Shown: positions 34,583 through 44,418, counted from the first letter of the stretch. The stretch: DNA of 64,000 bases from Nocardiopsis sp. JB363 (GCF_900143625.1 NZ_FRFF01000003.1:62001-126000), one strand, 5' to 3'. The notes: generated by a model not told the origin, from the sequence alone. Made by a program: numbers and translations.

Positions 34583-36208
34583 CTACCCCTGGTGGGGGTA
34601 GGAGGAGACCGTCGGCGCGACGAACGTCTCCTTGATGGCGCGCGGGCTGGACCAACGGGACAGGTTCTGAGCCGAACCGGCCTTGTCGTTGGTGCCGGAG
34701 GCGCGACCGCCACCGAAGGGCTGCTGACCGACGATGGAGCCGGTCGGGCGGTCGTTGACGTAGAAGTTGCCGGCGGCGAAGCGCAGGGCCTCGGTCGCCT
34801 TGGCCACGGCCGCGCGGTCCTTGGCCAGGATGGCGCCGGTCAGGGCGTAGGCCGAACCCTCGTCGACGACCTTCAGGATCTCGTCGAACCGATCGTCCTC
34901 GTAGACGTGGACGGCGATGACCGGACCGAAGTACTCGGTGCGGAAGACGTCGTTGCTCGGGTCGGTGCCCTCGATGATGGTCGGGCGGACGAAGTAGCCG
35001 ACCGAGTCGTCGGCGGTGCCGCCGGCGATGACGTTCAGGGTCGGGTCGGACTTGGCGTCCTCCAGGACCTTGGCCAGCTTGTCGAAGGAGCGGCGGTCGA
35101 TGACGGCGCCCATGAAGTTCGACAGGTCGGTGACGTCGCCCATGGTCAGGGCCTCGGTCTCCGCGATCAGGTCGTCGCGCATCTTCTCCCACACCGAACG
35201 CGCGACGAAGGCGCGGGAGGCGGCGGAGCACTTCTGGCCCTGGTACTCGAACGCGCCGCGAACGATGGCGGTGCGCAGCACCTCCGGGTCGGCGGAGGAG
35301 TGGGCGACGATGAAGTCCTTGCCACCGGTCTCGCCCACGATGCGCGGGTAGGAGCGGTAGTTGGAGATGTTCTCTCCGACGCTCTTCCACAGGTGCTGGA
35401 AGGTCTTGGTGGATCCGGTGAAGTGCACACCGGCCAGCTCGGGGTCGTCGAGGGCGACGTCGGAGACGGCCAGACCGTCACCGGTGACCATGTTGATGAC
35501 GCCCGGGGGCATACCGGCCTCCTCCAGGAGGCGCATGGTCAGCTCGGCGGCGAACTGCTGGGTCGGGGACGGCTTCCACACGACCACGTTGCCCATCAGG
35601 GCGGGAGCGGTGGGCAGGTTGCCGGCGATGGCGGTGAAGTTGAAGGGGGTGATCGCGTAGACGAACCCCTCCAGCGGACGCTGCTCCATCCGGTTCCACA
35701 CGCCCTTGACGCTCAGCGGCTGCTGCTCGATGAGCCCGCGGGCGTAGGAGACGTTGAAACGCCAGAAGTCGATGAGCTCACAGGCCGCGTCGATCTCCGC
35801 CTGCTGGGCGGTCTTCGACTGGCCGAGCATGGTGGCGGCGTTGATGGTGGCGCGCCAGGGGCCGGCGAGCAGTTCGGCGGCGCGCAGGATGATGGCGGCG
35901 CGGTCGTCGAAGGACATCGCGCGCCAGGCGGGGGCGGCGGCCTTCGCGGCGGCGACGGCGTCGCGGGCGTCATCGCGGGTGGCGTTGCGCAGGGTGCCCA
36001 GGACGGACGCGTGCTTGTGCGGCTGAACGACGTCGATGGGCTCACCACCGCCCATGCGGCTCTCACCGTTGATGCGCATCGGAAGGTCGATGCTCTCACC
36101 GGCGAGCTCTTCGAGCTTGGCTTCGAGCTCGGCGCGCTCGGGGCTCCCCGGAGCGTAGGAGAGAACGGGTTCGTTCACCGGCATCGGAACGTTGGTCACG
36201 GCGTCCAT
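34583..36208 (-). CDS. pruA: Delta-1-pyrroline-5-carboxylate dehydrogenase
   Basis: 541 residues. An aldehyde dehydrogenase of the P5CDH class: TPFNFTAIAGNLPTAPAL, VHFTGSTKTF cofactor loop, VGETGGKD with the general-base Glu (E293), GQKCSAASRAF with the nucleophilic Cys (C327), and TEYFGPVIAVHVY. It oxidises glutamate semialdehyde to glutamate with NAD in the cytosol. The start ATG 36208 has GGGAG six bases upstream; the ATG two codons earlier is an alternative. The divergent putR gene shares its upstream region, where an ATTTGT-N8-ACAAAT palindrome lies. Confidence 0.95.
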   Translation of the reverse strand: MDAVTNVPMPVNEPVLSYAPGSPERAELEAKLEELAGESIDLPMRINGESRMGGGEPIDVVQPHKHASVLGTLRNATRDDARDAVAAAKAAAPAWRAMSFDDRAAIILRAAELLAGPWRATINAATMLGQSKTAQQAEIDAACELIDFWRFNVSYARGLIEQQPLSVKGVWNRMEQRPLEGFVYAITPFNFTAIAGNLPTAPALMGNVVVWKPSPTQQFAAELTMRLLEEAGMPPGVINMVTGDGLAVSDVALDDPELAGVHFTGSTKTFQHLWKSVGENISNYRSYPRIVGETGGKDFIVAHSSADPEVLRTAIVRGAFEYQGQKCSAASRAFVARSVWEKMRDDLIAETEALTMGDVTDLSNFMGAVIDRRSFDKLAKVLEDAKSDPTLNVIAGGTADDSVGYFVRPTIIEGTDPSNDVFRTEYFGPVIAVHVYEDDRFDEILKVVDEGSAYALTGAILAKDRAAVAKATEALRFAAGNFYVNDRPTGSIVGQQPFGGGRASGTNDKAGSAQNLSRWSSPRAIKETFVAPTVSSYPHQG

Positions 36209-36318
36209 GGGCATCTCCCTGGAAAGAATGTCCCTGAACGAGCAGGGTTGGGCTGATTCAACGGTCTCAGATGGTGGACGCCCGTACCTTGTGGGCCGGG
36301 CCACTCTTTGCCAGGCTT

Positions 36319-36338
36319 ATTTGTCCGGTAGAACAAAT
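36319..36338. promoter_or_regulatory. Candidate PutR operator
   Basis: ATTTGT-N8-ACAAAT, perfect 6-base arms, in the divergent gap, 111 bases upstream of pruA and 92 upstream of putR. It is AT rich in a very GC-rich region and is the only clear palindrome there. Assignment to PutR is inference. Confidence 0.45.
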
Positions 36339-36429
36339 CGGGACACTTGCGCTCTCCTCCGAACCCCAACAGCGCATCGGCGACCCCAGTAGTGTCATGG
36401 GCCGGAGCCCTCTCGGAAGGAATCACATC

Positions 36430-38196
36430 ATGCCTGTTCAGACAGGTCAGGTTGGGGAAGTCGACGCTGGGATCGCGCTGCGCGCGCTGTTGCTCGCCCT
36501 GGGCGACCCGGTGGTCGACGTGGCCGCAGCTCCCCACGGACTTGATGTCCAGGTGGACAAGGTCGTCATCCTCGACCCCGAGGATCACGTGGAGGCGCGG
36601 GAGGGCGACCTCGTGCTGCTGATCGGGGTGCGCGGTTCCCGGGCCTGGAGCATGGTGCGCACGCTCGCCGAACAGGGCGCGACCGCGGTCGCGGTTAAGA
36701 CCGGCGTCCACGCCCAGCCGCAGGAGGTGCTGCCGCCGGCCGAGCAACGGTCGGGACGTTCCCAGCGCCTGGCCGAGGAGGCGCGGGCTCTGCGCACCGA
36801 GGCCCAGGAGTCCGGGATCGCGCTGTTGACGGTGCGGCCCGAGGTGCGATGGGACCAGTTGCAGTCGGTGTGTCAAAGCATCGTGGACGACGCCCGGGTG
36901 ACCGCGGCCGAGGACCTGGCGGAGGCGGGCGGCGACCTGTTCTCCATGGCGCAGACCATCGCGCACCTCACCGGCGGCCTGGTGAGCGTCGAGGACTCCG
37001 CGAGCCGGGTGCTGGCCTACTCCAGCGGCGCCGAGGTGGACGAGCTGCGCAGACTGTCGGTGCTGGGTCGGCAGGGTCCCGAGTCCTATCTGGCGCTGCT
37101 TCGCGAATGGGGCGTGTTCGCGAAGCTGCGCTCCGGCGAGGAGGTCGTGCGCATCGACGAACACCCCGAACTGGGCATTCGCCGCCGGCTGGCCGTGGGC
37201 ATCCACGCGGGACGCCGGCCGTTGGGCTCGATCTGGGTGCAGGAGGGGACCGAACCCCTGGCCGAGCACGCGGAGGAGGCGCTCTTGGGCGCGGCCCGCA
37301 CCACGGCCTTGCAGATGATCCGCCAGCGCACCCAGGCCAGCGCCGGGCTACGGCTGCGCGAGGACCTGCTGTCGAGTCTGTTGGAGGGGCGGATCGACGC
37401 GAGCGCGCTGGCCGACACCGTCGAGGTGCACACCGACCGGGCGGCGCTGGTGGTGGCGTTCTCACTGCGCCGCGGCGCGGGGACGGAGGTCGTCGAGGGC
37501 GGGGCCGGCGAACGCGCCGACCGGCCCGAACGGGAGCTGCACCGGCGGCAGCTCATCGACCTGGTGTCGGTGCACACCGCGGCCTACCGGCGCGGTTCCC
37601 TGGTCACCGAACTGGGCGGGCGGGTGTACGTCCTGCTGCCCGACCTGGCCCGGGGCCGTGAGGGGTGGCGCGGGGTGGAGCAGTCCGTGGTGACGCTGAT
37701 CCGCAGGGCCGTGGTGGCGGCACGCGCGGCACTGGGCCTTCGGGTGCAGGCGGCGGTGGGTTCTCTGGTGGAACGGCTGGGCGACGTGCCCGAGTCGCGC
37801 GCCGAGGCCGACCGGGTCCTGGACGCCATGGGCCGCGACCTGGACGGAGGCAGCGACTGGGAGGTGGCGACCATCTCCGACGTGCGCTCACGGGTACTGA
37901 TCAGCGAGACCCTGGCGCACCTGCGCGCGGACCCGTCGCTGCGGGACCCGCGGGTGGGCCGACTGGTCGAGCACGATCGTGCCGGCGGCGCCGACCTGGT
38001 GCACTCGTTGCTGGCCTACCTGGAGGCCTTCGGAGACGCCCGGTCGGCGGCCGAGCGGCTGCACGTCCACCCGAACACGCTGCGCTACCGGGTACGACGC
38101 GCGGCCTCCGTGAGCGGGATCGACCTGTCCGATCCGGGCGAGCGACTGTTCACCTGGCTCCAACTGCTCATGGAACAACACGATCCGGACGCATGA
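36430..38196 (+). CDS. putR: PucR-family regulator of proline utilisation (PutR)
   Basis: 588 residues. The N-terminus is a PucR-like domain (DLVLLIGVRGSRAWSMVRTLAEQGATAVAV), the middle is a GAF-like/helical part (MAQTIAHLTGGLVSVEDSASRVLAYSS), and the C-terminal PucR helix-turn-helix reads LLAYLEAFGDARSAAERLHVHPNTLRYRVRRAASVSGIDLSDPGERLFTWLQLLM. Family knowledge: S. coelicolor PutR is a proline-responsive activator of its divergent put genes, and this gene is divergent from pruA and the proline dehydrogenase gene. ATG 36430 has GGAAGGA nine bases upstream. The C-terminus ends two bases before the convergent tRNA gene. Confidence 0.9.
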   Translation: MPVQTGQVGEVDAGIALRALLLALGDPVVDVAAAPHGLDVQVDKVVILDPEDHVEAREGDLVLLIGVRGSRAWSMVRTLAEQGATAVAVKTGVHAQPQEVLPPAEQRSGRSQRLAEEARALRTEAQESGIALLTVRPEVRWDQLQSVCQSIVDDARVTAAEDLAEAGGDLFSMAQTIAHLTGGLVSVEDSASRVLAYSSGAEVDELRRLSVLGRQGPESYLALLREWGVFAKLRSGEEVVRIDEHPELGIRRRLAVGIHAGRRPLGSIWVQEGTEPLAEHAEEALLGAARTTALQMIRQRTQASAGLRLREDLLSSLLEGRIDASALADTVEVHTDRAALVVAFSLRRGAGTEVVEGGAGERADRPERELHRRQLIDLVSVHTAAYRRGSLVTELGGRVYVLLPDLARGREGWRGVEQSVVTLIRRAVVAARAALGLRVQAAVGSLVERLGDVPESRAEADRVLDAMGRDLDGGSDWEVATISDVRSRVLISETLAHLRADPSLRDPRVGRLVEHDRAGGADLVHSLLAYLEAFGDARSAAERLHVHPNTLRYRVRRAASVSGIDLSDPGERLFTWLQLLMEQHDPDA

Positions 38197-38197
38197 G

Positions 38198-38271
38198 TAC
38201 CCTCGGTCGGACTCGAACCGACACTTGTGACCCTTTTAGGGGGCCTGCCTCTACCATTGGGCTACGAGGGC
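38198..38271 (-). tRNA. Atypical tRNA-like gene, anticodon loop CCTAAAA (reads as UAA), short variable arm
   Basis: A complete 74-base cloverleaf can be drawn on the minus strand. The acceptor stem is GCCCTCG / CGAGGGT, seven pairs with G1-U72 wobble. D stem GCC/GGC with loop CAATGGTAGA; anticodon stem GGCCC/GGGTC; T arm GTCGG-TTCGAGT-CCGAC, fully canonical; discriminator A73; no encoded CCA. The 7-base anticodon loop gives anticodon UAA, but position 33 is C instead of the near-universal U. The variable region is six bases, whereas tRNA-Leu needs a long arm. So it is either a diverged tRNA of unknown identity, a pseudogene or a special decoder. G1-U72 and A37-A38 recall E. coli tRNA-Leu(UAA). 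Confidence 0.6.
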
Positions 38272-38331
38272 GACCCCATCCTACCGGCCGGGCCGATTGC
38301 CCACTTTGATTCTGCTTGGCCGGAAGGGGAC

Positions 38332-38370
38332 AGAAAACGGCCGGGTTCCGCGTGGAACCGGCCGTTTTCT
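38332..38370. terminator. Bidirectional terminator downstream of ndh
   Basis: Long hairpin AGAAAACGGCC(G)GGTTCC / GGAACCGGCCGTTTTCT with one bulged G, flanked by A and T tracts on both sides, so it should work for both strands. Confidence 0.88.
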
Positions 38371-38388
38371 CTGTTCTCTTCGTGTATG

Positions 38389-39765
38389 TCAGCTCACGCG
38401 ACGCAGATGACCGTCCTCGACCTGGGGGCGGCTGGCCGCCTCGAAGGCCTGGCGGGGCTCGGACATCTCGGGGAGCGCGGCGAAGTCGCGGCGCAGGAAG
38501 AACGCGAGCGTCCAGTCGGCGAGCACCCGCAGCTTGCGGTTGAAGGTCGGCACCGCGAGCAGGTGGTAGGTGCGGTGCGCGTACCAGGCCAGCCGGCCGT
38601 TCAGCTTGATCTTGCCGAACAGCTGGGCGGCGCCCTTGTGCACACCCAGACCTGCGACGGCGCCGAGGTTCTTGTGCTTGTAGGCCTTCAGGGCGGTGCC
38701 GCGCAGGGTGGCGATGACGTTGTCGGCGAGCACCGGGGCCTGGCGGACCGCGTTCTGGGCGTTGGGCGGGTAGTAACCGCCGTTGCCGTCGGGCACCTGG
38801 GCGTTGTCGCCACCGGCGAAGACGTTGTCGGTGCCGTGCACGGTCAGGTACTCGGTGGTGTCGACGTGGCCCTTGGGGCCCAGGGGCAGGTCGCTGGCGG
38901 ACACGACCGGGCTGGGCTTGACGCCCGCGGTCCACACCAGGGTGCCGGCGTCGAACTCGGTGCCGTCGCTGAGCTTGATGTGCTGGTCGGTCGCGGACTC
39001 CAGGAACGTGCTGAGGCGCACGTCGATGTCGCGACGACGGAGCTGGTTGAGGGCCTTGGCCCCGACCTCGGGGCCGACCTCGGGCAGGATCTTGTCCGCG
39101 GCCTCGATGAGGTAGAAGTCGACCTCGCTCTGCTCGATCGAGGGGTGCACGCGCACGGCGTCGCGGACCATGTCCTCCAGTTCCGCGATGGCCTCGGCGC
39201 CGGCGAACCCACCACCGACGAAGACGAAGTTGAGCGCCTTGGCGCGCACGTCCTCGTCCTCGGTGGAGTCGGCGATGGCGAGCTGGTTGAGGACGTGGTT
39301 GCGCAGGTAGGCGGCCTCTTCGACGGTCTTGATGCCGATGCCCCACTCCGCGAGCCCGGGGATGGGCAGGGTGCGGGAGACGGCCCCGGCGGCCATGACC
39401 AGGTGGTCGTAGGCCAGCGTCTGGGGCTCGCCGAGGTTGGGCTCGTAGCGGACCGTGTTGTCGGCGTGGTCGATGCGCACGACTCGGCCACTGAGGACGC
39501 GGACCCGGTCGAAGACCTTGCGCAGCGGAACCACGACGTTGCGCGGGGAGATGCTGCCGGCGGCCGCCTCGGGCAGGAACGGCTGGTAGGTCATGTAGGA
39601 GTTGGGGTCGATGACGGTGATGCGCGCCTCACCGGCCCCCAGCTTCTTCTCCAGCCGCCTCGCGGTGTACATCCCGAGGTAACCGCCTCCGACGATGAGG
39701 ATGTGCGGGATCTCCGCCTCGTCCCCGCCGCCGTGTACCAGCCGGTAGTTCCTGCTCTCGGTCAT
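38389..39765 (-). CDS. ndh: Type II NADH dehydrogenase (NDH-2)
   Basis: 458 residues. First Rossmann motif ILIVGGGYLGMYTARRL (FAD), then ITVIDPNSYMTYQPFLPEAAAG, ATG-like YDHLVMAAGAVSRTLP, the second Rossmann motif NFVFVGGGFAGAEAIAEL (NADH), AGVKPSPVV, and FAGGDNAQVP with the FAD-binding Asp. The C-terminal amphipathic region (YAHRTYHLLAVPTFNRKLRVLADWTLAFFLRRD) fits peripheral membrane attachment. It oxidises NADH and reduces menaquinone without pumping protons. It has two Rex-type operators upstream, consistent with control by the NADH/NAD ratio. ATG 39765 follows GGGCGGA. Confidence 0.93.
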   Translation of the reverse strand: MTESRNYRLVHGGGDEAEIPHILIVGGGYLGMYTARRLEKKLGAGEARITVIDPNSYMTYQPFLPEAAAGSISPRNVVVPLRKVFDRVRVLSGRVVRIDHADNTVRYEPNLGEPQTLAYDHLVMAAGAVSRTLPIPGLAEWGIGIKTVEEAAYLRNHVLNQLAIADSTEDEDVRAKALNFVFVGGGFAGAEAIAELEDMVRDAVRVHPSIEQSEVDFYLIEAADKILPEVGPEVGAKALNQLRRRDIDVRLSTFLESATDQHIKLSDGTEFDAGTLVWTAGVKPSPVVSASDLPLGPKGHVDTTEYLTVHGTDNVFAGGDNAQVPDGNGGYYPPNAQNAVRQAPVLADNVIATLRGTALKAYKHKNLGAVAGLGVHKGAAQLFGKIKLNGRLAWYAHRTYHLLAVPTFNRKLRVLADWTLAFFLRRDFAALPEMSEPRQAFEAASRPQVEDGHLRRVS

Positions 39766-39909
39766 CGCATTTCCGCCCTAACGGTTTTTCCTGTGGCGCC
39801 CTTGCCTCAAGGGCCGCAAAGCCTGTCACGGTCTTCGGCTCCCCGGCCATGTGCGGCCGGGTCGGCCTCCGAGCCGTGGTTTCCCACCTTCGACTCTTGC
39901 GGAGGCTGC

Positions 39910-39927
39910 TTGTGCATTCTTTCACAA
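39910..39927. promoter_or_regulatory. Rex-type operator, proximal copy
   Basis: TTGTGCATTCTTTCACAA, with 5-base arms TTGTG/CACAA and an 8-base spacer, 145 bases upstream of ndh. It sits inside a larger inverted repeat with arms GCTGCTTGTG / CACAAGCAGC (39905-39932). The right half matches the Rex consensus TTGTGAANNNNTTCACAA exactly; the left half has CA in place of AA. Confidence 0.6.
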
Positions 39928-40013
39928 GCAGCCATCCGCAGGAAGGTTCACATCCGCCCACCTTCGCACCACCACGCGGCATGCGCGAGGGATGTCTTCG
40001 CAGGTCAGATGGG

Positions 40014-40031
40014 TTGTGAATGCATTCACAA
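40014..40031. promoter_or_regulatory. Rex-type operator, distal copy
   Basis: TTGTGAATGCATTCACAA is a perfect 18-base palindrome and an exact match to the Rex consensus TTGTGAANNNNTTCACAA. It lies about 250 bases upstream of ndh in the 384-base gap before ppx (39766-40149), which holds no gene. Rex is the NADH-sensing repressor of respiratory genes in actinomycetes. Confidence 0.75.
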
Positions 40032-40149
40032 GGGGCCAACGGGTGATGCGTCTCACCTAAGGTCCCGGGTCACACCCCCCTGAAAGTCCCTCCGGTTCCA
40101 CCCGAAGTGCCCTTCCAGGGGGTGACGCCTCGATGTACTCGGGTCCCGG

Positions 40150-41151
40150 TCAGGGCCCCTCGTCCAGCGCGATGAGACTCCAGGCCACCCCGTCCAGGAT
40201 GTCGTGCTCGCTCGCGGTGAAGTGGTCCGCGCCCGTACGCGCCAGCACACGGGACAGCACCAGGGCGCCCGCCCCGATGACGTCGACCCGACCGGGGTGC
40301 ATGACCCCGATCTCCGCGCGCTCGGCGTGCGTGGAACGCAGCAGGTCACCGGTGATGCGCTCCAGGTCCCCCGCGAGGACCCGCGTGTGGTGGATGCGCT
40401 CGGAGTCGTACTCGGGAAGGTCCAGGGAGATCCCGGCGACCGTCGTCGCGGTCCCGGCCACGCACACGACCGAACCGGCCTCGCCCAGCGGGACGACCTT
40501 CTCCACCTCGTCCAGGGTGGCGTCGATGTCGGCGATGGCCGCCTCGATCTGCTCGGCCGTCGGCGGGTCCGAGCGCAGGTGGCGCTCGCTCATGCGCACG
40601 CACCCGACGTTCACCGACAGGGACTCCCGGACCAGCTCGTCGTCGGTGTCCAGGCCGCCCAGCACGAACTCGGTGGAGCCGCCGCCGATGTCGACGACCA
40701 GGAACGGCGGGGCGAAGTCCCCGTTGATCTCGCCGTCGGCCGCCTCGGCGTCCAGCTCGACCGTGGCTCCGACGAAGGACAACTCGGCCTCTTCCAGGCC
40801 GGTGACCACCTCGGGCTCCACACCGATGATCTCGCGGACCCCGTCCACGAACACCTGGCGGTTGCTCGCGTCCCGGGTGGCGCTGGTGGCGACCATGCGC
40901 ACCGTGTCCGGACCCAACGCGATCCCGTGCGCCTCGATCGCCTCCGCGTACCCGCGCAGTGCGTCGAAGGTGCGCTCCAGCGCGTTCTCGGAGAACGCTC
41001 CGGTCTCGTCCACACCCTCGCCCAGACGCACGATCTCCATGCGTCGGTCGGCGTCGACCACCTGGACCTCGTCACCGTCCAGGGAGACGACGTCGGCGAT
41101 CAACAGCCTGATCGAATTGGTTCCGCAGTCGATCGCGGCGACACCGCTCAT
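40150..41151 (-). CDS. ppx: Ppx/GppA family exopolyphosphatase
   Basis: 333 residues, short actinobacterial type without the C-terminal HD domain. The ASKHA ATPase motifs are visible: AAIDCGTNSIRLLIAD (phosphate 1), MVATSATRDASNR, FLVVDIGGGSTEFVLG (phosphate 2), NVGCVRMSERH and VCVAGTATTVAGI. It hydrolyses polyphosphate or pppGpp. It is last in the eno-ftsB-DUF501-ppx operon and overlaps DUF501 by ATGA; GGAGG lies seven bases before the ATG. Confidence 0.93.
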   Translation of the reverse strand: MSGVAAIDCGTNSIRLLIADVVSLDGDEVQVVDADRRMEIVRLGEGVDETGAFSENALERTFDALRGYAEAIEAHGIALGPDTVRMVATSATRDASNRQVFVDGVREIIGVEPEVVTGLEEAELSFVGATVELDAEAADGEINGDFAPPFLVVDIGGGSTEFVLGGLDTDDELVRESLSVNVGCVRMSERHLRSDPPTAEQIEAAIADIDATLDEVEKVVPLGEAGSVVCVAGTATTVAGISLDLPEYDSERIHHTRVLAGDLERITGDLLRSTHAERAEIGVMHPGRVDVIGAGALVLSRVLARTGADHFTASEHDILDGVAWSLIALDEGP

Positions 41152-41732
41152 GAGGCCTCCGTCCCTTCAGCGCCCTCGGGGGCGTTCTCGTCCACGCACA
41201 CACACGGGCCCCGGTCCCACCAGTCGGGGAGCTCGTCCAGCGCCTCCGCACCGATGGGGTTGGTCCCGGGTGCGGCCAGCTCGTGCCCGACCAGGGCGTG
41301 CAGGCACTTGACCCTGGTGGGCATCCCACCGGTGCTCTGCATGCCCTCGGGAAGCGGCTCGACACCATCCAGGCGGGCCTGTTCGGAACGCTCGGCGACG
41401 TAGGACTCGTGGGCCTTGGTGTAGGCCTCCTGGAGGTCGGGTTCCTCGCCCAGACGCTCCTGCATCCGGCGCATCGCGCCGTCGCCCTCCAACCGACCGA
41501 TCGCCGAGGCGGCGCGCGGGCAGGTCAGGTAGTACAACGTCGGGAAGGGGGTGCCGTCCTCCAGGCGGGGGGCGGTCCTCACCACGTCGGGCAGGCCGCA
41601 CGGGCAGCGGTGCGCGACGGCGCGGACCCCGCGAGGCGGGCGACCCAACTGGAGTTCGATCGCGGCGAGGTCGCGCTCAGAGGCGGGACCACCATCGGTA
41701 TGCCCCGGAACGGGCTGATCTGCGGAAGTCAT
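41148..41732 (-). CDS. DUF501 family protein
   Basis: 194 residues. The family core is DLAAIELQLGRPPRGVRAVAHRCPCGLPDVVRTAPRLEDGTPFPTLYYLTCPRAASAIGRLEGDGAMRRMQERL, with Cys in CPCG and TCPRA that could bind metal, and a C-terminal VKCLHALVGHELA ... GPNPIG-like block ending CVCVDEN. It is always found between ftsB and ppx in actinobacteria; function unknown. ATG 41732 was chosen because the conserved part begins near there; its ribosome binding site (GGATG) is weak. It is translationally coupled to ppx. Confidence 0.88.
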   Translation of the reverse strand: MTSADQPVPGHTDGGPASERDLAAIELQLGRPPRGVRAVAHRCPCGLPDVVRTAPRLEDGTPFPTLYYLTCPRAASAIGRLEGDGAMRRMQERLGEEPDLQEAYTKAHESYVAERSEQARLDGVEPLPEGMQSTGGMPTRVKCLHALVGHELAAPGTNPIGAEALDELPDWWDRGPCVCVDENAPEGAEGTEAS

Positions 41733-41805
41733 GACACATCCAGCATAGGCGCACCCGGCCGTGGAAAAGGCCCCGATCCGGGGTAGCACGGGGCACCGAG
41801 CCTGG

Positions 41806-42339
41806 TCAGAGCCCGTCGTCGGGCCGGTCGGCTTCCTCCACCGAACGCCACAGTTCGGTGAACCAGGGAGCGCGGGGTTCGGACGGGTCGACCCGATCCT
41901 CGTCCTCACCCTCGGACTCGGGACGGATGACGATGTAGGCGGTCTCGTCCGGGTACTGGTAGTGCAGGCGGGCGCGCGCCTCGCGCTCCACGTAGGCGTC
42001 GTCGTTCAACGCCTCCTCGCGCCCGCCCAACTCCTCGATGTTGGCCTCCATGCGGGCCCGGTCGTCCTGCAACTGAGCGATCTCGGCGCGTTGCATGACG
42101 TACTCGCGCAGCGGATAGGCCACGCTCAACGCGATCACGCAGACCACGAGGGCGAGGATCGCGGCCCGGCTGGTGAGCATGGGCCGCACCCGTGAGGTGC
42201 GGCCCGCACTCGTGACCTTGTCAGCGGTCTTGGCCTTCGTGCCCGCTATGGTGGCAGCACCCTTCCGCGGCCTGTCGGATTTGTCGGTTTTGGTCGACTT
42301 CCGGGCCTTTGTGGGCGGCTGCTGTGTTTCGCGGGACAC
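41806..42339 (-). CDS. Septum formation initiator family protein (FtsB/DivIC-like)
   Basis: 177 residues. A basic disordered N-terminus (about 1-55, rich in Lys/Arg/Thr) precedes one membrane helix (AAILALVVCVIALSVAYPL), a short periplasmic coiled-coil (QRAEIAQLQDDRARMEANIEELGGREEAL) and the conserved YVEREARARLHYQYPDETAYIVI. It is a bitopic divisome protein expected to pair with FtsL/FtsQ at the septum. The start is GTG at 42339, only nine bases from the eno stop and without a clear ribosome binding site, so translation is likely coupled to eno. Confidence 0.9.
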   Translation of the reverse strand: MSRETQQPPTKARKSTKTDKSDRPRKGAATIAGTKAKTADKVTSAGRTSRVRPMLTSRAAILALVVCVIALSVAYPLREYVMQRAEIAQLQDDRARMEANIEELGGREEALNDDAYVEREARARLHYQYPDETAYIVIRPESEGEDEDRVDPSEPRAPWFTELWRSVEEADRPDDGL

Positions 42340-42348
42340 TGGGGCAGA

Positions 42349-43686
<1,338 letters not shown>

Positions 43687-43733
43687 CTAGCGACCCGGAC
43701 CCCGATCAGTGCAGTCCCCCCGGCCGAATTGGT

Positions 43734-44285
43734 CTAGTCCATATACGCCTTGCCGGTCTCCAGCGCGGCCAGGGCGATCTCCACCGCGGCGTCACGGTGG
43801 GCGTGCGCCTCCCCGGGGACCATCAGCACGGCGATGTCCTGGATTCCGCCGAGGGCGATCACCGCACCCATGCGCGCGGGTGTTTCCGGCTCCTCGCCGA
43901 CCAACACCACGTCGAGCGCGTGCCGCCGGTCGATCACCCACTCCACCAGTCCGCTCTCCCCCAGCGACCCGACGTCGTTGAGCAGGGCCATCAGCAGAGC
44001 ACTGTGGCGCACACACAGGTCGAAGTAGTCGCCGAGCACCGTCCGCGGGTCGACGGCGCCGTCCGCGTAGCCACCGAGCAGTTCCTCGGCGTCCTCGCGC
44101 AGCGGCCGCATCAGCGCCTGGAGCAGTTCGTCCTTGGACCGGTAGTGGTAGTAGAGCGCCGCCTTGGTGATGTCGAGGCGTTCGGCGATCTCCCGCAGGC
44201 TCGTCTTCTCATAGCCCTTGCGGCCGAACAGTTCCAGGGCCACCGTCCTGATCTCGGTCTTCGTGTCGCTCCGTGCCCTGGCCAC
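43734..44285 (-). CDS. TetR-family regulator
   Basis: 183 residues. The helix-turn-helix is standard: TVALELFGRKGYEKTSLREIAERLDITKAALYYHYRSKDELLQAL. The ligand-binding C-terminal part is hydrophobic and short and does not match a known subfamily by eye. It is divergent from the FAD monooxygenase gene, and direct and inverted repeats lie at the shared promoter, so it is probably the local repressor. GTG 44285 starts the protein with GGGAG upstream. Confidence 0.92.
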   Translation of the reverse strand: MARARSDTKTEIRTVALELFGRKGYEKTSLREIAERLDITKAALYYHYRSKDELLQALMRPLREDAEELLGGYADGAVDPRTVLGDYFDLCVRHSALLMALLNDVGSLGESGLVEWVIDRRHALDVVLVGEEPETPARMGAVIALGGIQDIAVLMVPGEAHAHRDAAVEIALAALETGKAYMD

Positions 44286-44340
44286 CCTGGCTCGCTCCCG
44301 TCCGTCGTGATCGGTTCGCCGAGTCTATCCCGAACCTGCC

Positions 44341-44370
44341 GCACGGTAAGTTACTTGACGCACGGTAAGT
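44341..44370. promoter_or_regulatory. TetR operator candidate with direct repeats
   Basis: GCACGGTAAGT occurs at 44341-44351 and again at 44360-44370, a 19-base period; an inner palindrome AAGT-T-ACTT lies between. The element covers the -35 region of the monooxygenase promoter. Confidence 0.5.
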
Positions 44371-44383
44371 AGCCGCTTAGCGT
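44355..44383 (+). promoter_or_regulatory. Sigma-70-type promoter of the monooxygenase gene
   Basis: TTGACG (44355-44360), 17-base spacer, TAGCGT (44378-44383); expected start of transcription near 44390, 29 bases before the ATG. It overlaps the candidate TetR operator. Confidence 0.55.
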
Positions 44384-44418
44384 GGAGACTCCACGACACA
44401 AGGAGCTCTGACGGCCCA

